DNA of 5,740 bases from Candidatus Saccharimonadota bacterium. GTDB taxonomy: Bacteria; Patescibacteriota; Saccharimonadia; Saccharimonadales; SZUA-47. The notes under the pieces are model-generated. The model was not told the DNA's origin, made no database searches, and was given only the letters and a program-made list of their open reading frames with translations. The position numbers and the translations under genes were made by a program. Positions 1 through 4,915 of the stretch are shown piece by piece (position 1 is the stretch's first letter; every line of letters begins with the position of its first letter). The stretch is from NCBI GenBank assembly GCA_017993025.1, contig JAGONL010000053.1, forward strand, positions 1 to 5,740, read 5' to 3'.

Positions 1-461
1 GCTCGATTGTTAACGTTACAATAAAAAGTTTGATTGACGGCAAGGTTTTGCAAAAAACCTTCAAGGGCAACGAACAACTAGATAACGTTGATTTGAGCTA
101 TAGTAACATCCAATATTTATACAATGACGGATCAAAGTACTATTTCATGGACAACGAGTCCTATGAGCAGGTAGAACTTAGCTTGGAGGCCATTGAAGAC
201 CAGACAGGATATCTGAAAGAAGGCGACGCCGTTAAAGCTATGAAGCTTGACGGACATACTGTAAGCATTGAGCTTCCTAAGAACGTGTATTTGAAGGTTA
301 CCTACACAGAAGACGTGGTAAAGGGAGACACAACAAGTAACGTACTTAAAGACGCTACCATGGAGACAGGAATTGTAGTAAAGGTGCCAGCTTTTATTAA
401 AGTTGGTGACGAAATTTCCGTAGATACTGATACTAACGCATACCGTGAACGAAAGAAGTAA
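1..461 (+). CDS. efp: Elongation factor P, 5'-truncated by window edge
   Basis: EF-P binds between the P and E sites of the ribosome and relieves stalling at consecutive prolines. The reading frame is open from base 3 with no start in view, so the gene begins before the window. A TTG at 30 lies mid-domain and is not the start. About 153 residues are visible against a usual length near 185, so roughly 30 N-terminal residues, including the tip lysine or arginine that is usually modified, are missing. The middle OB domain contains QYLYNDGSKYYFMDNESYEQ, a close match to the family. The C-terminal OB domain carries the EF-P signature K-x-A-x4-G-x2-V-x-V-P-x2-I-x2-G (KDATMETGIVVKVPAFIKVG), followed by a short basic tail. 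The gene ends in TAA at 459-461. Identity is secure; the modification system cannot be judged here. Confidence 0.96.
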   Translation, partial: SIVNVTIKSLIDGKVLQKTFKGNEQLDNVDLSYSNIQYLYNDGSKYYFMDNESYEQVELSLEAIEDQTGYLKEGDAVKAMKLDGHTVSIELPKNVYLKVTYTEDVVKGDTTSNVLKDATMETGIVVKVPAFIKVGDEISVDTDTNAYRERKK

Positions 462-470
462 AATAATTTG

Positions 471-574
471 TGGTTGCACACTTTGGGCGCTGAACTGCGT
501 CAAATTGCTTCGCCGTAGTATAAACTACGACTTCAGTAATTGTGCTCGTTCATCATCCCAAATTGCACTAACCA
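471..574. repeat. Long imperfect palindrome / possible structured RNA between efp and tlyA
   Basis: Most of this spacer folds back on itself. By hand I find, from outside inward: 471-478 with 564-574 (two-base bulge); TTTGGG 482-487 with CCCAAA 557-562; TGAAC 491-495 with GTTCA 548-552; 497-506 with 538-545 (small bulges and one G-T pair); and CGTAGT 514-519 with ACTACG 524-529 around an ATAA loop. Successive nested pairings in 104 bases are unlikely to be chance. It could be a dispersed palindromic element, a leader structure for tlyA or a small RNA. No T-run follows the inner hairpin, so it is not a canonical terminator. Folding was done by eye and copy number in the genome is unknown. Confidence 0.5.
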
Positions 575-595
575 AAATAATTTTACAGAAATTAT

Positions 596-1372
596 ATGAA
601 TAGATTAGACAAGGAACTTCAGTCAAGAAAATTGGTTAACAGTCGGTCGCAGGCTGAGAGCTATATTAAGCTTGGGCTGGTGCGGGTGAATAATAAAATT
701 ATAACCAAGTCTAGTTTTGGTGTATCTGAGGACGACAAACTAGCGGTTGAAGGCCAGCAGTATGTGTCACGGGCGGCGTTAAAACTAGCATCAATTGCTG
801 AACAGTTTAGCTTAGACTTTAGGGGTAAAACAATTCTTGATGTTGGCAGTAGCACTGGTGGATTTACTGATTATGCGTTGCAACACGGGGCAGTAAAAGT
901 TATTGCTGTAGATGTTGGAACGGAGCAGCTACATCCAAGTTTGCGCGGTGACAGCCGTATCGAACTGTATGAGAAAACGGATATAAGAAACGTTGAGATA
1001 CAAAGAGTCAAGAGTCAAGAGTCAAGAGTCAAGGAATCATCAGATACGAAAAAGGTGTACATTGTTAATGAGATTAATATTGTTGTGGCTGATGTGTCTT
1101 TCATATCATTGCGAAATGTCTTACCTCATGTCTCTAGTCTCATGACTAATAACTCTGTTCTGGTTGCTATGTGTAAACCGCAGTTTGAGGCGGGCAAAGA
1201 GCAGATTAATAAGGGGATTATCAAAAATAGCTCAATACGGCGAAAAATTTTAAGTGATTTTGAAAATTGGCTTATTCAAAATAAATTTATCATTTTAGAT
1301 AAAGCCGACTCACATGTATCAGGTACAAAAGGTAACACTGAACGTTTTTATAAGCTAAAAACTAGGGTTTAG
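596..1372 (+). CDS. tlyA: TlyA-family rRNA (cytidine-2'-O)-methyltransferase
   Basis: TlyA enzymes use S-adenosylmethionine to methylate the 2'-OH of cytidines in 16S and/or 23S rRNA; the old name is hemolysin A. The 258-residue product begins with an S4 RNA-binding domain (residues about 1-50, RLDKELQSRKLVNSRSQAESYIKLG... type), then an FtsJ-like Rossmann domain. The SAM motif LDVGSSTGGFTD is at 81-92. A likely K-D-K-E catalytic set is K63, D166 (ADVSFIS), K194 (CKPQFE) and E249 (GNTERF). The ATG at 596 fits the family N-terminus, although there is no clear Shine-Dalgarno sequence. Residues about 134-160 form an extra hydrophilic stretch before the VVADVSF strand, partly encoded by a heptanucleotide repeat. 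The last residues (TRV) and the TAG stop lie in another repeat. The gene lies downstream of efp on the same strand, 134 bases away. Whether it targets 16S, 23S or both is not visible. Confidence 0.93.
   Translation: MNRLDKELQSRKLVNSRSQAESYIKLGLVRVNNKIITKSSFGVSEDDKLAVEGQQYVSRAALKLASIAEQFSLDFRGKTILDVGSSTGGFTDYALQHGAVKVIAVDVGTEQLHPSLRGDSRIELYEKTDIRNVEIQRVKSQESRVKESSDTKKVYIVNEINIVVADVSFISLRNVLPHVSSLMTNNSVLVAMCKPQFEAGKEQINKGIIKNSSIRRKILSDFENWLIQNKFIILDKADSHVSGTKGNTERFYKLKTRV
1004..1031 (+). repeat. Four tandem AGAGTCA heptanucleotides inside tlyA
   Basis: Four perfect copies of the 7-base unit AGAGTCA run from 1004 to 1031, followed by a degenerate half-copy (AGGAATCA). They encode about residues 137-146 (RVKSQESRVK) in an insertion between the SAM-binding half and the catalytic VVADVSF strand. 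Because 7 is not a multiple of 3, gain or loss of one or two units would shift the reading frame. In the copy number seen here the frame is open to the normal C-terminus. Confidence 0.9.
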
Positions 1373-1388
1373 GGGCTAGGTTTTAGGG
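1361..1388 (+). repeat. CTAGGGTTTAGGG-type double repeat over the tlyA stop codon
   Basis: Two imperfect copies occur back to back: CTAGGGTTTAGGGG (1362-1375) and CTAGGTTTTAGGG (1376-1388). The first supplies the final codons and the TAG stop (1370-1372) of tlyA; the second fills most of the 28-base gap before the end of the convergent regulator gene. The unit is G/T-rich on one strand and resembles low-complexity repeats rather than a terminator, since no stem-loop with a T-run is present. Confidence 0.75.
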
Positions 1389-1400
1389 TATTGTTTGAAG

Positions 1401-2051
1401 TTAAAGCACTGCGCGCATTGCTTGCATGTTTTTTATAATAATTTTGTGGTCTACCACATCAATGTAGCCCTTTTTACGAAGAGTGTTTATTTCTCTACTA
1501 GTAGTTTCTCTTGTTGCGTTAACTGAACTGGCAATATCTGACTGCCTAAACGGAGCATTGATGGTTATTGAGCCATTTTTGTTTGCTATACCAAAGAGTT
1601 TAGCGTGTGTTACTAGAAATGAGATAACTCTTTCTCTGGCGGTTCTGTAGCTGAGTGTGATTACGCGCTCTGAATGTAGGCGGTAGGCTTCAATCGCCAT
1701 GTCCAGGATAACAGGCAATACATCTGGATTTTTTTCTAAGAATTCGAGATATTCGCCCTTTGGCACGCGCCAAAGTGAGGTTGCCTCCATTGCTTCGTAG
1801 GTTACATGTCGATGATCGCCAGTAAATGCCCAAATAAGAGGGAAGACTCCACCGGTACCTCTGACAATAAGAAGATTTTCTTCACCATACTTTGTCATTG
1901 TGTAGGCTTTAACAAAGCCCCATTCTATTAAAAACACACCACTAGGGTCGTCTTCTGGCCTAACTATGGTTTCACCTTTTTTGTACTGTAGTCTTGTGTG
2001 GGATTTAAAGAATGAATCCAATACTCCCCATTTTTGAAATTGTGTAGCCAT
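1401..2051 (-). CDS. Crp/Fnr-family transcriptional regulator
   Basis: The 216-residue protein has standard Crp/Fnr length and order: a cyclic-nucleotide-binding-like beta-roll (about 15-115, with YKKGETIV and GVFLIEWGFVKAY), a dimerisation helix (about 112-137) and a winged helix-turn-helix (about 168-200). The recognition helix reads RETTSR (R181, E182, R186), with the spacing of R180, E181 and R185 in E. coli CRP. This predicts TGTGA half-sites rather than the FNR TTGAT. The phosphate-binding cassette region (about 66-92) lacks the canonical R-x-A of cAMP binders, and the protein has no cysteines, arguing against an FNR iron-sulfur cluster. The ligand is therefore unknown. The ATG at 2051 (reverse) has no Shine-Dalgarno sequence; another ATG eight bases upstream is out of frame. 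The gene is divergent from the PH-domain gene, and a matching operator lies 37-52 bases upstream, suggesting autoregulation. Confidence 0.92.
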   Translation of the reverse strand: MATQFQKWGVLDSFFKSHTRLQYKKGETIVRPEDDPSGVFLIEWGFVKAYTMTKYGEENLLIVRGTGGVFPLIWAFTGDHRHVTYEAMEATSLWRVPKGEYLEFLEKNPDVLPVILDMAIEAYRLHSERVITLSYRTARERVISFLVTHAKLFGIANKNGSITINAPFRQSDIASSVNATRETTSREINTLRKKGYIDVVDHKIIIKNMQAMRAVL

Positions 2052-2066
2052 GTATACATTGTTTCA

Positions 2067-2143
2067 ATATCACACAAAAAATGCAATAGTGACGCATATC
2101 ACACTTTATTAGTGTCTAGATTTACATTTAAATGTGTGATTAT
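2067..2143. promoter_or_regulatory. Cluster of TGTGA half-sites in the divergent spacer
   Basis: Three near-identical half-sites lie here: ATATCACAC at 2067-2075 and again at 2096-2104 (29 bases apart, same orientation), and GTGTGATTAT at 2134-2143 in the opposite orientation (reverse complement ATAATCACAC). A perfect 12-base palindrome ACATTTAAATGT (2124-2135) abuts the third. The middle copy is part of the full operator listed separately. The cluster sits between the divergent regulator and PH-domain genes, so binding could affect both. No convincing -35/-10 pair was found for the PH-domain gene. For the regulator, GATATT (2066-2071, reverse) preceded by TGT is a weak extended -10 candidate. 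Confidence 0.45.
2088..2103 (-). promoter_or_regulatory. Crp-type operator TGTGA-N6-TCACT upstream of the regulator gene
   Basis: On the minus strand the site reads TGTGA, six bases, TCACT, one mismatch from the classical CRP consensus TGTGA-N6-TCACA. It lies 37-52 bases upstream of the regulator start codon and is centred about 97 bases upstream of the PH-domain start. The same two arms recur at 4810-4825. The regulator's RETxxR recognition helix is the type that reads this half-site, so autoregulation is the simplest inference. Confidence 0.6.
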
Positions 2144-2178
2144 GTAGTTTAATTTAATAGTAAGAGATAAGTTAGTTT

Positions 2179-2185
2179 GGAGGAG
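2179..2185 (+). promoter_or_regulatory. Strong Shine-Dalgarno sequence of the PH-domain gene
   Basis: GGAGGAG ends seven bases before the ATG at 2193. It is the best ribosome-binding site in the window and fixes the start of the PH-domain gene. The genes at 596, 2051 (reverse) and 4754 (reverse) lack a comparable site. Confidence 0.85.
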
Positions 2186-2192
2186 ATATAAA

Positions 2193-2693
2193 ATGATTAG
2201 TTTTGAATTGGTTCAAGAGCAATTAGGCTCGCTAGGACTTAACTATAGATTTTTAGGCAAACCAGAGACTCGTGAGCTTGCTAATATACTTAACCCCGGA
2301 GAGAAAATACATTTTTGCACTTATGGATATTATCAAGGGGGCTCAGCACTGTTGATTGCAACTAGTAATAGGCTACTACTTGTTGATAAGCGTCCTTTTT
2401 ATCTTAATTTGGAAGATATTAGATACGAAATGATCAACCAAGTAAATTTTGCTGGACGGATGCTTGATGCTGTAGTTCACCTACATACAGGGAGTAAGCA
2501 GTTAAGATTTAGGTCCTTTGCGGATTCTAGGTTAAGAGCACTGTGCAATTTTGTGCAAGATCAAATCACAAGCGCCAGGCAGTTTGAAGAGATGGCAGGA
2601 AGGGCAATACCCGGTGCCAGCGAATGGCGACCGTACACTCTACTACCCAAACGTCGAGTAGGAAAATTTTCGCCTGTTTCGCAAGAGCAGTAA
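2193..2693 (+). CDS. Bacterial PH-domain (YokE-like) protein
   Basis: The 166-residue protein contains a bacterial pleckstrin-homology-like fold at about 36-126. The recognisable core is GYYQGGSALLIATSNRLLLVDKRPF (about 45-69, given in pieces: GYYQGG, LLIATSNRLLLVDK), followed by an acidic-aromatic segment (LNLEDIRYEMINQVNF) and alternating beta strands through LRFRSFAD. This matches the YokE/bPH_4 type, in which a G-x-L-x-A-T-x-R-L-L-x-V-D strand pair is typical. There is no signal peptide or membrane segment, so it is probably cytoplasmic. The C-terminal 40 residues are polar and basic without a recognised domain. Members of this family mostly have unknown function. The gene is divergent from the Crp/Fnr regulator, shares its operator-bearing spacer and is 42 bases upstream of the beta-lactamase-fold gene, with which it may be co-transcribed. 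Confidence 0.75.
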   Translation: MISFELVQEQLGSLGLNYRFLGKPETRELANILNPGEKIHFCTYGYYQGGSALLIATSNRLLLVDKRPFYLNLEDIRYEMINQVNFAGRMLDAVVHLHTGSKQLRFRSFADSRLRALCNFVQDQITSARQFEEMAGRAIPGASEWRPYTLLPKRRVGKFSPVSQEQ

Positions 2694-2735
2694 TCGTCAC
2701 TAGTATTCTTTGGCTCTTGGTAGGATAATAGAGCT

Positions 2736-3653
2736 ATGAGGCGTTTGAAAAAACAATATATGCAAGGTACGAAGAAGAGCCAGGTAGTACTTGCCCTTGT
2801 GTTAATTGCTACACTTGCTTGTGTTTCTTTTGTGCTTTGGTGGTTCTACAAAAATACAAATATTAAGCAAGTAGAAACGAATATTAATCCTGTCAGTGAT
2901 ACACAGAACCAAGAAGAAGCACCAGCTGTGGAACAACAAGAAGCAAAAACGGAGAAGTTTGATTCGGAGGCTTTGCAGAAAGTTGTAGAGGATTGGGCAT
3001 CGCCTAAGCAAACTGATAGTTCACGAGCCTCCGTAGTTTTAATGGACGAGGATGGACAGCTAATAGCTGGGTTTAAGAGTGATACAGAGTTTTTTGCTGC
3101 TAGTATCTATAAATTGTTTGTAACGTATGAAGGCTATAGGGCAGTGGACGCAAAAACGGTTAATCCTAATGAGGTGTATCAAGGCGGTAGAACCAGGATG
3201 GAGTGCTTAGATTTGATGATTAGAGAGTCTGACAGTCCTTGTGCAGAAAAAATGTGGGAAGAATTAGGCAAACAAGAACTGACTGACACTTTGATAACCT
3301 ACGGTATTGAAAATACGTCTATGACTGGACTTAGTACAACAGCGGAAGATGCCGGAAAAATCCTTGCCCGTATACTAAGAGGCGAAGGACTGTCAGAGAG
3401 TTCTAGACTAGCATATTTATCTTCTATGAAGGACCAGGACGCACTATACCGCAAAGGTTTTCCTAGCGGTTTTTCAAGCGAAGTTACTGTTTATAATAAG
3501 GTTGGCTGGAACGAACAATTAGAGTATCACGACGCATCAATTCTGGAACTGCCTGATGGAAGACGGCTGGTGGCTGTAGTGTTTACGAGCGGTGTGGGAA
3601 CTAGTGCAATTAGAGATTTTGCAGGTAGACTTGAAACGGCACTTGGTTTATAA
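2736..3653 (+). CDS. Membrane-anchored class A beta-lactamase-fold serine hydrolase
   Basis: The 305-residue protein starts with a basic N-terminus and one hydrophobic helix (about 16-38), then a Q/E-rich linker (about 50-75), so the catalytic domain (about 76-305) should lie outside the membrane. The three active-site motifs of serine penicillin-recognising enzymes are present: S123-I-Y-K126 (SxxK), S165-D-S167 (SDN-like) and K255-V-G257 (KTG-like). The stretch between SDS and the TTAEDAGKIL helix (the TTPxxMA position in class A) is about 15 residues shorter than in TEM-type enzymes, so the omega loop with the deacylating Glu166 seems absent. That argues against efficient beta-lactam hydrolysis and for a peptidoglycan-related or other acyl-enzyme role. 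The ATG at 2736 puts the basic segment before the helix; an in-frame ATG at 2760 is a weaker alternative. The 3' end is 15 bases from that of ychF. Confidence 0.85.
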   Translation: MRRLKKQYMQGTKKSQVVLALVLIATLACVSFVLWWFYKNTNIKQVETNINPVSDTQNQEEAPAVEQQEAKTEKFDSEALQKVVEDWASPKQTDSSRASVVLMDEDGQLIAGFKSDTEFFAASIYKLFVTYEGYRAVDAKTVNPNEVYQGGRTRMECLDLMIRESDSPCAEKMWEELGKQELTDTLITYGIENTSMTGLSTTAEDAGKILARILRGEGLSESSRLAYLSSMKDQDALYRKGFPSGFSSEVTVYNKVGWNEQLEYHDASILELPDGRRLVAVVFTSGVGTSAIRDFAGRLETALGL

Positions 3654-3668
3654 GGATTTTTCTCTTAG

Positions 3669-4754
3669 CTACACATTAAATCTGAATTCTACTACGTCGC
3701 CATCTTTCATAATATAAGTTTTGCCTTCTGTGCGCATTTTGCCATTTTGTTTGGCTAGATGTTCAGAGCCAGCAGAGACTAAATCGTCATAGTTTACAAT
3801 CTGGGCTGCTATAAAGCCACGTTCAAAATCACCGTGAATAACGCCAGCGGCCTGTGGGGCAGTGGAGCCTTTGTTGATTGTCCAGGCTCGAACTTCTTGT
3901 ATCCCAGCAGTAAGATAGCTTTGAAGCCCAAGCAAATCGTATGCAGTATGAATGACTTTGTTAAGCCCTGATTCTGTCTGGCCGTAACTTTCAAGCATTT
4001 CCATTCTATCTTTTTCGTCTAAGCCACGTAATTCGTCTTCTAGTTTGGCACTAACAAAAACTGCCGGAGCGGGGGCTACAAGAGCTGAAAGTTCGTCTTG
4101 CAAGGTCTGACCTTGCAAGACTGTTTCGTCTAGGTTGAAGAGGTAGAGGATTGGCTTGGCTGTCATAAGCTGAAGGTCGCTTAAATGCTCGTTGTATTGC
4201 TCTAGCAAATCTTGGTTTTTCCAGAGAGGAAGGCCGTTATTTAGGTGAACAAATATATTGTTCAATGCATCTGAGATTGGTTTTAGTTTTGGGTTGGCTT
4301 TTGCCTCTTTTTCTAAGCGCGGAAGGCGTTTTTCGACCGTTTGTAAATCTGCTAAAACTAGCTCTGTGGCGATAATTTCAATATCATGTTTTGGGTCTTT
4401 TGAGCTGTCGCTTCTTAGCACGTCTGGATTGTCAAATGCCCGGACTACTTGGCATATAGCGCTACATATTCTTATGTGACTTAAAAATTGATTGCCTAAA
4501 CCTTCGCCTTTTGACGCACCAGCTACTAAGCCGGCAATATCAACAAACGTTACGGTTGCTGGGATAATTTTTTCTGACTTATATATTTCTGCTAGCTTTT
4601 GAAGACGTGGGTCTGGGACGGGAACTATGCCGGTATTTGGTTCTATTGTGGCAAAAGGGTAGTTGGCAGCTAACACACTACTGTCTGTTAGCGCGTTGAA
4701 TAATGTTGATTTGCCTACATTTGGTAGGCCGACGATACCTATTGATAAACTCAT
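3669..4754 (-). CDS. ychF: Ribosome-binding ATPase YchF (Obg-family P-loop NTPase)
   Basis: YchF/OLA1 proteins bind ribosomes and prefer ATP over GTP. The 361-residue product has the usual length of about 363. The P-loop GLPNVGKST is at 9-17, the switch II motif DIAGLV at 73-78, the YchF-type G4 motif NLDE (in place of NKxD, explaining ATP preference) at 207-210, and SAK (G5) at 235-237. The C-terminal TGS domain (about 281-360) ends in the typical GDVVEFRFNV. The helical arm lies between about 120 and 190. The segment FLSHIRICSAI (90-100) departs from the family's usual acidic IRExDAI. The ATG at 4754 (reverse) agrees with the family N-terminus but lacks a clear Shine-Dalgarno sequence, and a TATAAT lies 10 bases upstream, so the transcript may be nearly leaderless. 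It converges on the serine hydrolase gene and diverges from the surface-protein gene. Confidence 0.96.
   Translation of the reverse strand: MSLSIGIVGLPNVGKSTLFNALTDSSVLAANYPFATIEPNTGIVPVPDPRLQKLAEIYKSEKIIPATVTFVDIAGLVAGASKGEGLGNQFLSHIRICSAICQVVRAFDNPDVLRSDSSKDPKHDIEIIATELVLADLQTVEKRLPRLEKEAKANPKLKPISDALNNIFVHLNNGLPLWKNQDLLEQYNEHLSDLQLMTAKPILYLFNLDETVLQGQTLQDELSALVAPAPAVFVSAKLEDELRGLDEKDRMEMLESYGQTESGLNKVIHTAYDLLGLQSYLTAGIQEVRAWTINKGSTAPQAAGVIHGDFERGFIAAQIVNYDDLVSAGSEHLAKQNGKMRTEGKTYIMKDGDVVEFRFNV
4095..4121. repeat. Perfect 12-bp inverted repeat with 3-base loop inside ychF
   Basis: GTCTTGCAAGGT (4095-4106) and ACCTTGCAAGAC (4110-4121) are exact reverse complements around CTG. The arms encode about residues 212-220 (VLQGQTLQD), in the variable stretch between the NLDE and SAK motifs. 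The hairpin would be strong in the ychF mRNA. No T-run follows, so it is not a terminator. It could be a small palindrome inserted in a tolerant loop, or it could slow translation there. Confidence 0.85.
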
Positions 4755-4764
4755 TCTTGTATAG

Positions 4765-4770
4765 ATTATA
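4765..4770 (-). promoter_or_regulatory. -10 element of the ychF promoter
   Basis: On the minus strand TATAAT ends 10 bases before the ychF ATG, giving a predicted start of transcription near 4758 and a leader of only a few bases. The -35 region (TTTAAT-like at 17-base spacing) is poor. The absence of a Shine-Dalgarno sequence is consistent with leaderless or nearly leaderless translation, but this is an inference from one hexamer. Confidence 0.5.
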
Positions 4771-4809
4771 GGTTATAGAAGTTAGATATTAAAAATATAA
4801 TGTTTTTAA

Positions 4810-4825
4810 TGTGATTAAAATCACT
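4810..4825 (+). promoter_or_regulatory. Crp-type operator TGTGA-N6-TCACT between ychF and the surface-protein gene
   Basis: TGTGATTAAAATCACT has the same arms as the site upstream of the Crp/Fnr gene, and its core GTGATT-AA-AATCAC is a perfect inverted repeat. It is centred at 4817.5, about 64 bases upstream of the predicted surface-protein start (near 4882) and about 60 bases upstream of the predicted ychF start (near 4758). Both are close to the -61.5 position of class I CRP activation. Which promoter it serves cannot be decided from sequence. Confidence 0.6.
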
Positions 4826-4845
4826 TGATTATACCGATGATATTT

Positions 4846-4875
4846 TTGGCTTAAGCATTAAAACCATAGTATAAT
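4846..4875 (+). promoter_or_regulatory. Sigma-70-type promoter of the surface-protein gene
   Basis: A perfect -10 hexamer TATAAT (4870-4875) lies 18 bases after TTGGCT (4846-4851), which matches four of six -35 consensus positions. Transcription would start near 4882, giving a leader of about 34 bases that includes the Shine-Dalgarno sequence. The Crp-type operator is upstream in an activating position. Confidence 0.65.
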
Positions 4876-4898
4876 ATGTAAATTAATTAGTGCTTTTT

Positions 4899-4905
4899 GA
4901 GGAAG
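4899..4905 (+). promoter_or_regulatory. Shine-Dalgarno sequence of the surface-protein gene
   Basis: GAGGAAG ends ten bases before the ATG at 4916 and supports that start. No other in-frame start nearby has a comparable site. Confidence 0.7.
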
Positions 4906-4915
4906 TGAAGTCTAG

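Noticed and set aside
30..32. TTG as a start codon for the first gene
   Set aside because: The frame is open upstream to base 3 and encodes EF-P-like residues; the TTG is mid-domain in a truncated gene.
132..503. Open frame on the minus strand opposite efp
   Set aside because: It lies antisense to a confidently identified EF-P gene, has no Shine-Dalgarno sequence and no recognisable domain.
514..529. Rho-independent terminator after efp
   Set aside because: The CGTAGT/ACTACG stem has no following T-run and is better explained as the tip of the larger palindrome.
2701..2735. Dedicated promoter for the beta-lactamase-fold gene (GATAAT at 2724-2729)
   Set aside because: The hexamer is well placed for a leaderless start at 2736, but no acceptable -35 lies 16-18 bases upstream; too weak to list.
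2760..2762. Internal ATG as the start of the beta-lactamase-fold gene
   Set aside because: It has no Shine-Dalgarno sequence and would remove the basic residues that precede the membrane helix.
2736..3653. Antibiotic-resistance beta-lactamase
   Set aside because: The omega loop and Glu166 equivalent appear missing, so a resistance call is not supported.
4258..4479. Plus-strand open frame within ychF
   Set aside because: It is antisense to conserved YchF sequence and shows no independent coding evidence.
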